A stretch of 5,652 nt of DNA, taken from the NCBI GenBank assembly GCA_026987085.1, contig JALSNH010000019.1, forward strand, positions 1-5,652. The letters are read 5' to 3'. The notes below the pieces were generated by a model. That model saw only the letters and a list, made by a program, of their open reading frames with translations, ran no database searches and had not been told where the DNA came from. The position numbers and the translations under genes are program-made. The stretch comes from Aquificota bacterium (GTDB lineage Bacteria; Aquificota; Aquificia; Aquificales; QOAS01). Shown here one piece after another: positions 1 to 5,626 of this stretch; within the stretch, counting starts at the first letter, position 1, and each line of letters opens with the position of its first letter.

Positions 1-21
1 ATTAAGTCGGTAAAGTGCAAA

Positions 22-807
22 ATGGGAAATTGGAAAAGTTGTCTTCAAAACTCCGTTGCCGAGCGGTACATAGAGGCCCAAATAAATAAGTATCTGTTAA
101 ACAGAGAGAACCTTCAAAGGTATATAAAAGTGGAGATAGCACCCTTTTTAGGGAAAAAATTAAAGGAATTCATCCAAAAAAGTCTGGAGATAGTTCAAAC
201 CAACTATAGGAAGGAGGCAAAAAAGCTCCTACAAAGGGAATTTAAGGATAGCAAAATCTCTGAAAGGGAACTTAATAAGATTATAGCGGAGTCGGTTGGT
301 TTACAGGAAATACAGATTTCTAATAAAGTTGTTAAGGAATTAGATTTTAGGTTGGGAAGGAACTTTGCGGCAGTTGTAGGAACTGTTATTGGCACTAAGA
401 TAGTTGCCGGAATTACTAAAAAAATAGCCCGCGAGTTGACCGTAAAAATAGCTGAAAAGGTGGCTGCAAAGGCTGCAGAAAAGACGGGGGCAAAGGTTTT
501 AACCGGCATTAGCGGTTTTGGTAGCGGTGTTTTTTTCTGCTCGTGGGCTGGGCCTTTCAGTTTGGTATGCGGTATAGCGGCCGGTGTGGCTAGTAGTTTG
601 GCAACCGATTATGCCCTCACAAAGTTGGATGAAGCAATTGGTCGCGACGAGATGAGAGCCGAACTTATAAACCTTTTGGAGGAAGCGAAGACAAATTTGG
701 TTCTTCAATTGGTAGAAATTCATAGGAAAAACCTTGTAGAGGTTGAAAGTATTATGGAAGAGGTGTTGTCCAAACAGAGTTTAAAGTTAAGAGACTTAAA
801 GCGGTAA
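22..807 (+). CDS. Uncharacterised protein with Gly/Ala-rich hydrophobic centre (261 aa, possibly 5'-truncated)
   Basis: I cannot name the function. Residues 1-110 are charged and helical. Residues about 112-200 are Gly/Ala-rich: an amphipathic stretch (IAEKVAAKAAEKTGAKVL, 143-160), then a hydrophobic hairpin-like segment (about 161-200) holding two cysteines, C173 and C183. This runs into LATDYALTKLDEAIGRDEMR (193-212), and a charged helical tail follows. From memory, the 'VCG.AAGVAS.LATD.AL.KLDE' pattern resembles uncharacterised proteobacterial membrane proteins; I cannot give a family name. An inner-membrane protein with helical flanks is the likeliest reading (inference). No signal peptide is seen. 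The frame is open from base 1 to the ATG and no ribosome binding site precedes that ATG, so the true start may lie left of the window. The stop lies 10 bp from the stop of the convergent 637-aa gene. Confidence 0.78.
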   Translation: MGNWKSCLQNSVAERYIEAQINKYLLNRENLQRYIKVEIAPFLGKKLKEFIQKSLEIVQTNYRKEAKKLLQREFKDSKISERELNKIIAESVGLQEIQISNKVVKELDFRLGRNFAAVVGTVIGTKIVAGITKKIARELTVKIAEKVAAKAAEKTGAKVLTGISGFGSGVFFCSWAGPFSLVCGIAAGVASSLATDYALTKLDEAIGRDEMRAELINLLEEAKTNLVLQLVEIHRKNLVEVESIMEEVLSKQSLKLRDLKR

Positions 808-817
808 AAGGAAAAAT

Positions 818-2731
818 TTAATCCGCAAGAAGTTCATCAAAACCGTCCAATTCAATAATCTCTCCTTCTGTAGTTTCCTCTTTACCTCCCGTTTCCGGTT
901 TTCTATATTCGCCGAGCCAGTTGGAGGTTAAAAATTCCCGAAGGGCTTTTATCTCTTCTTCCTTGTTGTTATCTATCTTGGCAAGGTAGCTTTTGGCAAC
1001 AACGTTAAACACTTTGCGGGTAAAGGCTACAAGGGCGGTATAGCCCAGTCGGGCGGTGTAGCCTTCAAAGAATATCTCCATATCCTCAACCTTTTGGAGT
1101 TTCTCAAGCGCATTTAACTTTTTGAGGGCGCTTTTAATTACATTTACCAATATGCGGTTTGGAGATAAATCTACTATCTCCAGAGGTCTATCGGGTGCAG
1201 GATAGAACCCTTCGAGGATTTCGCCTTTTATTTTTAACTTGTAGTGGAGTGGTTTCTTGTCCTCCAAGTGGCGGAGGAAGTATTTAGCCAACAGTTTGAG
1301 TTCTTCTGCAAATTCAACTTTAAAGGTGTTTTCGAGGGTTTCATTTAGGTTTTCCACCGTTTCGTAGAGATTTGTCCAACCTTCCTTGTCGAGGTTTGAA
1401 ATGTTTAAACCTACCTCTTGGAGGAGAGAAATTATGTCAAATACGTTTAAAGGTTTGTTGTAGGTAAATGGCGAGTAGAGGATTCTTTTTCCTTTTTCCA
1501 CCTCCTCTTTGAGTTCCTTTAGAAAATTTGCAACCTCTTGGAGTTCTTCGGGATTTTCTCCGAGCTTGGAAAGGAAAAATTTTTCCAAATCTTCTACCCT
1601 TTTGCGGAGTGAAAGGTTATCCTTTATCCGTTCCTTTACAAGGGTTAGGTTGGGTTTAGTTCCCGCCTCGGCACTTCTTAGAAGCTCCTTAAGAACATCG
1701 TCCATAACGGAAACGGTCTGTCTTGCCTTTTGGAGCTCCGCCGGGAATATTTCACCGTCTAGGTAGAGATTTAGAAAAAGTTCCAAATAGCTCCTTTGGA
1801 GTTGTTTGGAAAGGTTGTTGTAAACCGGCAAGGTTATCACAGTGTAAACGCCTTTTACCCTACCTTTTTGCGCTGCTGTTATCTCTTTGTAAAGATAAGC
1901 GGTTTGAATGAGGTTTTCTCCCAAATAGCGTATTTCCGGCTTTTGGGTTATAAAAAGGCGGTCTCCTTTGGTCTTAATAGCCTTTAAAATGTCGGGATTG
2001 TAAAGGCGGTTGCGGAGTTTTGCCAATTCTTTTAAAAGTTCCTTTCGCCTTTCCTGAAGTTGTTTATATTCCTCACTTGTTGTATCTTCTATTTCTGCAA
2101 TCTTCACATTGAGCTCTTCAAGTTCCATTTCCAATTGAGGGATTTTTTCATCTTCCTCACCTGTGTAGGCGGGTATTACCTCGTTCACCTTGTAGGTGGA
2201 AAAAGGTATCAATATCAATCCTTCGGAGGTCGAACCTATAAAACTCCCCGCGTAGATTTTCTCTTTAACATCTGCAAAGGTTTCTTTTATTTTTTCCTCG
2301 TTAAGGTTGAGAATTTCTTCAATTTCTTTTTGAATGGCGGGAAGCAATCCGAAATCTACATATTCGATATAAAAAGAAATCTGTTTTTTAACCGATTTGG
2401 TCTCTTTTGTAACTAGAGCGTAGTAGGCTACACCATTTTCTTCCCTTACCCCGCAAAGGATTCCTTTAACTTCCCCTTCAAGGGCGTCGTAAAGAATTTC
2501 GTAAACAACATTTGTAGCTTGGTTGCTCAGAACTTGGAATCCTTTGTAGACCTCGATAAGGTCAAGATGGTCCACCGTTAGGTAGGTAGGTTTTTCAAAA
2601 GATTCCCCTTTTTGGCGGTTTTCTTTGTCTCTTACACTTTCGATGTTTCCCGCTACAACGGAAGAACCCACATAGAGGTCGGTAAAGTTTTTGGAAAACT
2701 TCCGATGGCCTACTATAAAGGAAGACACCAT
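818..2731 (-). CDS. Uncharacterised 637-aa soluble coiled-coil protein
   Basis: I do not recognise this protein. It has no signal peptide, membrane segment, Walker motif, metal cluster or obvious catalytic signature, and only one cysteine (C93), so it is probably cytoplasmic. Residues 1-190 look like a mixed alpha/beta domain. Residues about 195-243 are a charged coiled coil (heptad-like Leu/Ile within EMELEELNVKIAEIE and KELLKELAKLRNRL). Residues 250-600 are mostly helical, with KRVEDLEKFFLSKL (377-390) and FLKELKEEVEKGKR (403-416). The C-terminus is a disordered Gly/Thr/Glu linker (about 611-624) ending in the acidic-hydrophobic EIIELDGFDELLAD. The chosen ATG has no Shine-Dalgarno; the bases before it on the coding strand read CCTCCC, the opposite polarity. 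No better in-frame start was found. It lies 55 bp downstream of the permease gene on the same strand and may be co-transcribed, but its length and sequence do not suggest a transporter subunit. A structural or scaffolding role is a guess only. Confidence 0.85.
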   Translation of the reverse strand: MVSSFIVGHRKFSKNFTDLYVGSSVVAGNIESVRDKENRQKGESFEKPTYLTVDHLDLIEVYKGFQVLSNQATNVVYEILYDALEGEVKGILCGVREENGVAYYALVTKETKSVKKQISFYIEYVDFGLLPAIQKEIEEILNLNEEKIKETFADVKEKIYAGSFIGSTSEGLILIPFSTYKVNEVIPAYTGEEDEKIPQLEMELEELNVKIAEIEDTTSEEYKQLQERRKELLKELAKLRNRLYNPDILKAIKTKGDRLFITQKPEIRYLGENLIQTAYLYKEITAAQKGRVKGVYTVITLPVYNNLSKQLQRSYLELFLNLYLDGEIFPAELQKARQTVSVMDDVLKELLRSAEAGTKPNLTLVKERIKDNLSLRKRVEDLEKFFLSKLGENPEELQEVANFLKELKEEVEKGKRILYSPFTYNKPLNVFDIISLLQEVGLNISNLDKEGWTNLYETVENLNETLENTFKVEFAEELKLLAKYFLRHLEDKKPLHYKLKIKGEILEGFYPAPDRPLEIVDLSPNRILVNVIKSALKKLNALEKLQKVEDMEIFFEGYTARLGYTALVAFTRKVFNVVAKSYLAKIDNNKEEEIKALREFLTSNWLGEYRKPETGGKEETTEGEIIELDGFDELLAD

Positions 2732-2754
2732 GGGAGGTTAATTTAAAAAAGGAA

Positions 2755-2766
2755 ACCTTTAAAGGT
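2755..2766. repeat. 12-bp perfect palindrome in the permease/637-aa gene spacer
   Basis: ACCTTTAAAGGT is perfectly self-complementary and lies in the 55-bp spacer between the permease stop and the 637-aa protein start. Read on the minus strand it is followed by a T-rich run (TTTCCTTTTTT), so it could be a weak, nearly loop-less terminator or attenuator. It could equally be a small protein-binding site. The stem is AT-rich, so a strong intrinsic terminator is unlikely. Confidence 0.3.
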
Positions 2767-2786
2767 CTTTTTGCGATAATCAAGTC

Positions 2787-3764
2787 TCATTTGTTGCGAT
2801 TCTTTTCTACCAAGCTATCGCCGAGCATATTGAAAGCCACTATTACCAAAAATATAGCTACTCCCGGTGCCAAAATCCAAGGGTAAAAGGTAATAGCCGT
2901 TAGGCTCCTTGCCTCCGAGAGCATATTACCCCAAGAAGGGTAAGGTTCTTGAATACCGAGTCCCAAAAGGGAGAGGGCGGCTTCGCCGAGAATATAGGAG
3001 GGAACGGCGGAGGTAGCAGTAATAAGCAGATAAAAGTAAGTGTTGGGAAGTATATGTTTAAAAAGAATTCTTAAAGTGGAAGCTCCGTAGGTTTTGGCAG
3101 CCAAAACGTATTCCGCATTTCTGTAGGAGAGAACGAGCCCCCTTATAACCCTGGCAAGACCGGCCCACCCTACAAAGGAGAGGATAAAAACGATTAAAAA
3201 GAAAACCTCAATGGAGGACATATCGAGTGGAAAGACCGCCCGAAGGGCAAGCATAAGGTAAAAGCCGGGAATAGACATAAGCACCTCGGTAAGACGCATT
3301 ACAACGCTATCGACCCAACCTCCGTAGTATCCGGCCAAACCTCCAAAAATAATGCCAAGCAAAAAGGTAATTGCTACCCCTATAAGGCCTATAGAGAGTG
3401 AAATTCGGGCACCGTAAAGGAGCCGTGAGAATATATCCCTACCCAACTTGTCGGTTCCAAGTAGATAAATCCCGCATTTGGGAGGAGTGTAAAAGAGTTT
3501 AAACCCGTAGGGGGTTTTTGTAAAAAACCTCACCTTGCAAATTTTTGAGGTATCCTCCTTGTAGGTTTTAAATATAGGGTTCACCAAATGGTAGGGGTGA
3601 ACGTAGGGACCCACGAAAGTTCCTTTATAAAAGAGGTGAACCTTTGTAGGTGGATGGTAGGGAGCTTGTCTATTTTGAAGGTCATACGGATATGGGGCTA
3701 AAAAATCTGCAAGTAGAGCGAGGAGGTAAAAAAAGAAAAGAATACCCAACGCCAAATATCTCAT
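2787..3764 (-). CDS. ABC transporter permease, OppC/DppC type (peptide/nickel family)
   Basis: This is an inner-membrane permease subunit of a binding-protein-dependent ABC importer of the peptide/nickel (Opp/Dpp) family; such permeases pair with an OppB-type partner and two ATPases. Residues 1-24 are the first membrane helix. GIYLLGTDKLGRDIFSRLLY (98-117) is the signature entry to the permease core. Hydrophobic helices follow at about 123-147, 160-178, 185-205, 242-265 and 296-315. The EAA-type loop that contacts the ATPase is at 218-241 (YVLAAKTYGAS...HILPN), followed by the family hallmark EPYPSWGNMLSEAR (273-286). Length (325 aa) is slightly above usual because residues 25-97 form an enlarged extracytoplasmic loop with two cysteines (C76, C97). 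The substrate cannot be told. No partner gene lies in the window, so its partners are encoded elsewhere or it is an orphan. The ATG lacks a good ribosome binding site. A 38-codon ORF ends 16 bp upstream. Confidence 0.94.
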   Translation of the reverse strand: MRYLALGILFFFYLLALLADFLAPYPYDLQNRQAPYHPPTKVHLFYKGTFVGPYVHPYHLVNPIFKTYKEDTSKICKVRFFTKTPYGFKLFYTPPKCGIYLLGTDKLGRDIFSRLLYGARISLSIGLIGVAITFLLGIIFGGLAGYYGGWVDSVVMRLTEVLMSIPGFYLMLALRAVFPLDMSSIEVFFLIVFILSFVGWAGLARVIRGLVLSYRNAEYVLAAKTYGASTLRILFKHILPNTYFYLLITATSAVPSYILGEAALSLLGLGIQEPYPSWGNMLSEARSLTAITFYPWILAPGVAIFLVIVAFNMLGDSLVEKNRNK

Positions 3765-3780
3765 TTTTTAAACCATTTTT

Positions 3781-3897
3781 TTAACAGTAAGGCATAAAAC
3801 CTTTGACGTTTTTCCAAAAAACTTCCATTACTAGAAGTAAGTAATTATCTATGTAGGCTTCTACAGAATTGCTAGCGAACTTCTCAAGGGTTAACAA
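3781..3897 (-). CDS. Possible small ORF (38 aa, TTG start) directly upstream of the permease
   Basis: Reading the minus strand from TTG at 3897 to TAA at 3781 gives a 38-aa peptide with a natural-looking composition. It begins MLTLEKFASNSVEAYI, continues DNYLLLVMEVFWKNVKG and ends FMPYC. An AGGAG motif (3900-3904) precedes the TTG, but the spacing is only 2 nt, shorter than usual. An in-frame TAG lies five codons upstream of the TTG, so the ORF is not simply the tail of an intact longer gene. It ends 16 bp before the permease ATG on the same strand, which fits a leader ORF or first operon gene. Alternatives are a gene remnant or a chance ORF. No family is recognised. Confidence 0.38.
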   Translation of the reverse strand: MLTLEKFASNSVEAYIDNYLLLVMEVFWKNVKGFMPYC

Positions 3898-3910
3898 ATC
3901 TCCTTTTATC

Positions 3911-3932
3911 TACCCAAAAATATTTTTGAGTA
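3911..3932. promoter_or_regulatory. Operator-like palindrome TACcCAAAAATATTTTTGaGTA
   Basis: The 14-bp core CAAAAATATTTTTG (3915-3928) is a perfect palindrome, and three further pairs (3911-3913 with 3930-3932) extend it to 22 bp with one mismatched pair. It lies 14 bp upstream of the TTG of the small minus-strand ORF and 26 bp from the apparent beginning of the plus-strand coding remnant, so it sits between two divergent reading frames. The symmetry and position suit a dimeric repressor site. A hairpin would be almost all A-T pairs, so an RNA structure role is less likely. Confidence 0.35.
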
Positions 3933-3937
3933 TTTGA

Positions 3938-4141
3938 GATTTTCCGCGACGAAGCGCTATTGATATCTATCATGAAAATTTCATTTTTAAAGCCAATGTA
4001 AAGCTTGCAAACCCAAGAAAACTTAAGCTGAAGGAGTTTTTCTACGAGGTATCTTCCGAGTTTCTAAAAGGAATAGGGGGTAGTAGGCAAGCCTTAGAGC
4101 TTGCAGGGGTGGACGGAGAAAGGGTTTTTGCTATCAACTAA
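3938..4141 (+). pseudogene. Coding remnant (about 60-67 codons) without a standard start codon
   Basis: The plus-strand frame after the TGA at 3935-3937 reads without interruption to TAA at 4139-4141. It gives a protein-like sequence: IDIYHENFIFKANVKLANP, then RKLKLKEFFYEVSSEFLKG, then IGGSRQALELAGVDGERVF, ending AIN. Amino-acid pattern and codon use look like genuine coding DNA. There is no ATG, GTG or TTG early in the frame. The only candidates are ATT at 3959 (60 aa, no ribosome binding site) and a CTG at 4028. Another frame just upstream reads EIFRDEALL (3936-3962), which could be the continuation across a frameshift. The simplest reading is the 3' end of a decayed gene; a small intact gene with an ATT start is the alternative. 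No family is recognised. It runs toward the 3' end of hfq, and a long hairpin overlaps its stop. Confidence 0.42.
4087..4104. repeat. Short GC-rich inverted repeat GCAAGC-N6-GCTTGC
   Basis: Perfect 6-bp arms (4087-4092 and 4099-4104) surround a 6-nt loop inside the plus-strand coding remnant. No T tract follows on either strand, so it is not a typical intrinsic terminator. It may simply reflect coding sequence. Confidence 0.2.
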
Positions 4142-4185
4142 AGCTTTCTTTTAACTTTTTGCCCTTTCTCCGTTCCTTATTTTCG
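4111..4185 (+). terminator. Long hairpin with weak T-rich tail at the end of the remnant, facing hfq
   Basis: ACGGAGAAAGGG (4113-4124) is perfectly complementary to CCCTTTCTCCGT (4162-4173). In plus-strand RNA the stem grows to 15 pairs with G-U wobbles and an outer G-C (4111-4125 with 4161-4175); the minus-strand RNA loses the wobbles. The 35-nt loop carries a second small palindrome, AAAGCTTT (4140-4147). The right arm is followed by CTTATTTTCG, a weak T-rich tail. The left arm overlaps the end of the remnant and the right arm abuts the hfq stop. It could terminate plus-strand transcription before it runs antisense into hfq, or form the hfq 3' UTR structure. The long loop is atypical for an intrinsic terminator. 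Confidence 0.4.
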
Positions 4186-4395
4186 TCCGGGAACTATAGT
4201 GGAAACTGCATGTTTGAAAATCAATTGTTCTTCCCCGTTTGTATCCAGCAAAATGCAAAAGCGGTCGAACGCCTTCACAAAGCCACTTATACGAATTCCT
4301 TTGGATAAAAATACGGTAATAGGTTGATTATTTTCTTGAGCCCTTTTTAGGATTTCGTCTTGTATTAAAACCTGCTGTTGGTTATTTTGCTCCAT
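4177..4395 (-). CDS. hfq: RNA chaperone Hfq (Sm-like, 72 aa)
   Basis: Hfq is a hexameric Sm-fold protein of the cytoplasm that binds small RNAs and A/U-rich mRNA and promotes their pairing. The N-terminal helix begins with IQDEILKRAQ (11-20), keeping the Gln-Asp pair (Q12, D13) that lines the proximal RNA-binding pore. Sm1 spans about 26-50 (ITVFLSKGIRISGFVKAFDR), with the conserved F43-D44. Sm2 contains FKHAVSTIVP (60-69), a close variant of the canonical YKH motif in which Phe replaces Tyr while K61 and H62 are kept. The protein stops just after the fold (PGRK), without the long disordered tail of gammaproteobacterial Hfq. The ATG is supported by a strong ribosome binding site. The gene stands alone, divergent from mqnE, rather than next to miaA as in many proteobacteria. 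A possible 8-codon ORF precedes it. Confidence 0.97.
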   Translation of the reverse strand: MEQNNQQQVLIQDEILKRAQENNQPITVFLSKGIRISGFVKAFDRFCILLDTNGEEQLIFKHAVSTIVPGRK

Positions 4396-4401
4396 TCTTT
4401 T

Positions 4402-4407
4402 CCTCCT
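4402..4407 (-). promoter_or_regulatory. Strong ribosome binding site of hfq
   Basis: AGGAGG on the minus strand lies 6 nt from the hfq ATG. It is the only textbook Shine-Dalgarno in front of a full-length gene in this window and it fixes the hfq start. Confidence 0.85.
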
Positions 4408-4423
4408 TTCACGGTTTGGTTCT

Positions 4424-4456
4424 TATATCTTACACATCTTGGGTAGTTTTCGACAT
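4424..4456 (-). promoter_or_regulatory. Candidate hfq promoter (weak -35/-10)
   Basis: On the minus strand TGTCGA and TAAGAT are separated by 17 nt, with an overlapping TATAAG just downstream of the -10. The -35 match is poor and the -10 fair. If this is the real promoter, the start site falls downstream of the 8-codon ORF, which would then not be on the hfq mRNA; the two proposals exclude each other. Confidence 0.25.
4430..4456 (-). CDS. Possible 8-codon leader ORF upstream of hfq
   Basis: The minus strand carries AGGAGG (4465-4470), an 8-nt spacer, then ATG and the peptide MSKTTQDV ending in TAA. The stop is 34 nt before the hfq ATG. The ribosome binding site and spacing are as good as those of hfq itself. 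It could be a leader peptide controlling hfq, a remnant of an older gene start, or chance. Whether the hfq transcript reaches this far upstream is unknown. Confidence 0.28.
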   Translation of the reverse strand: MSKTTQDV

Positions 4457-4458
4457 TA

Positions 4459-4489
4459 AAAAATCCTCCTTGGTGGCGTTAAGATTTTT
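4459..4489. repeat. Inverted repeat AAAAATC-N17-GATTTTT in the hfq/mqnE divergent region
   Basis: The 7-bp arms (4459-4465 and 4483-4489) enclose the AGGAGG of the proposed leader ORF on the minus strand, and on the plus strand end six bases before the mqnE ATG. In either transcript the structure could affect ribosome access, but the stem is AT-rich and weak. It could also be an operator shared by the two divergent genes. Confidence 0.25.
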
Positions 4490-4495
4490 CCCGAA

Positions 4496-5626
4496 ATGGT
4501 TGTTTCTCTCACCTACGACCTTTCGTTGGAACTCGCTTTAAACCACCCCGATAGGGAGCTTAGAAAAATAGCCCAAAAGGTGGTTGAAAATAAAAGGCTT
4601 ACTCCCGAAGAGGGAATTTATCTATTTGAAAAAGCCGATCTTACCTATTTAGGTATTATTGCCGATTACAAAAATAGGTTAATAAACCAAAATAGAGCCT
4701 ACTTTGTGGTTAATATTCAAATAAATCCGACCAACGTATGTATTTACGGATGTAAATTCTGCGCCTTTGCGGTTAAAGGTAGAAAACACCCAAAAGCCTA
4801 CGAAATGACGGTCGAAGAGATACTCCAAAAGGTGGAGGAGCTTTACAACCTCGGCGGTAGGGAAGTCCATATGGTTGGAGGTATTCCTCCCCACTGGAGG
4901 TACGAAGATTACCTAAACCTTTTAAGGGCTATTAAAGAGAAATTTCCCGATGTTGTTTTAAAGGCTTACACCGCCATAGAGGTTCACCATATGGCAAAAC
5001 TCTCCAAAAAAAGTGTAAGGGAGGTTTTAAAGGACCTCAAAGAGGCGGGGTTGGACGTTCTACCCGGCGGTGGGGCGGAAATTTTTAACGAGGAAAAAAG
5101 GAAAATAATCGCACCCTACAAAGCGAGTGCCGAAGAGTATTTAAAAATCCACAAAGAAGCCCACAAACTTGGAATTCCTACCAATATAACGATGCTTTAC
5201 GGCCACATAGAGGACTATAAGGACCGTATAGAGCATATGACCAAGGTTAGGGAGCTTCAAGACGAAACGGGAGGCTTTCAGGTATTCATACCTTTAAAGT
5301 ACCACCCCGAAGGAACCGAGCTTGGTGGCGAACTTACCTCTTCGGTAGATGACCTTAAAACAATCGCTATAGCCCGCCTCTATTTGGATAACTTTGAGCA
5401 TATAAAGGCCTACTGGGTGACTTTGGGCGAAAGGGTGGCCCAACTGGCTCTAAATTACGGCGCAGACGATATAGACGGTACCATTTTGGAGGAGCGTATT
5501 GTCCACGCTGCCGGAACAAAGGCGGCCTTGGGCCACGCCAAGGAGAAACTTATAAACCTCATTAAAGAGGCGGGAAAAATCCCCGCGGAGCGGGATACCT
5601 TTTATAACATATTAAAAATGTATTAA
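4496..5626 (+). CDS. mqnE: Aminofutalosine synthase MqnE (radical SAM)
   Basis: MqnE catalyses the radical-SAM step of the futalosine route to menaquinone: it joins 3-[(1-carboxyvinyl)oxy]benzoate to the adenosyl part of SAM to give 6-amino-6-deoxyfutalosine, in the cytoplasm. The 4Fe-4S motif CxxxCxxC is intact at C82, C86 and C89 (NVCIYGCKFCAF). Other family landmarks are HMVGGIPPHW (125-134), KAYTAIEVHHMAKLS (156-170), LPGGGAEIF (189-197), TNITMLYGHIE (229-239) and GGFQVFIPLKYHPEGTEL (259-276). The GGGAEIF and MLYGHIE blocks distinguish it from the related MqnC. At 376 aa it is full length for the family. The ATG at 4496 lacks a clear ribosome binding site; no ATG, GTG or TTG lies between it and the in-frame TAA at 4457, so it is the best start. 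It diverges from hfq across 100 bp. No other mqn gene is in the window, as is common where the pathway is scattered. Confidence 0.95.
   Translation: MVVSLTYDLSLELALNHPDRELRKIAQKVVENKRLTPEEGIYLFEKADLTYLGIIADYKNRLINQNRAYFVVNIQINPTNVCIYGCKFCAFAVKGRKHPKAYEMTVEEILQKVEELYNLGGREVHMVGGIPPHWRYEDYLNLLRAIKEKFPDVVLKAYTAIEVHHMAKLSKKSVREVLKDLKEAGLDVLPGGGAEIFNEEKRKIIAPYKASAEEYLKIHKEAHKLGIPTNITMLYGHIEDYKDRIEHMTKVRELQDETGGFQVFIPLKYHPEGTELGGELTSSVDDLKTIAIARLYLDNFEHIKAYWVTLGERVAQLALNYGADDIDGTILEERIVHAAGTKAALGHAKEKLINLIKEAGKIPAERDTFYNILKMY

Noticed and set aside
204..723. Minus-strand open frames of 74 and 101 codons within the first gene
   Set aside because: They are antisense shadows of the 261-aa frame; their Ala/Thr/Ser-rich composition mirrors its Gly/Ala/Lys codons.
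795..832. Possible bidirectional terminator between the convergent genes (GCGG ... CCGC)
   Set aside because: Only four contiguous pairs form, with an 18-nt loop and no proper T tract on either strand.
1509..2416. Several plus-strand open frames of 60-120 codons within the 637-aa gene
   Set aside because: They lie antisense to a long, coherent coding frame, have Ser/Phe/Cys-rich shadow-like composition and no ribosome binding sites.
2718..2731. C-terminal tail of the 637-aa protein read as a FliM/FliN-like docking peptide, and its start region as a phage-type structural gene
   Set aside because: The likeness is limited to a few acidic and Leu residues, and no flagellar or phage gene is nearby.
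2595..2783. 62-codon minus-strand frame across the start of the 637-aa gene
   Set aside because: It overlaps the N-terminus of the better frame and has an Arg/Lys/Cys/Pro-rich composition typical of an off-frame translation.
3781..3897. Similarity of the small peptide's NSVEAYIDNYLL to NSVAERYIEAQINKYLL near the start of the 261-aa protein
   Set aside because: It needs gaps over a very short helical stretch of common residues; chance is the likelier explanation.
4679..4894. 71-codon minus-strand frame inside mqnE
   Set aside because: It is antisense to the conserved radical-SAM cluster region of a certain gene.
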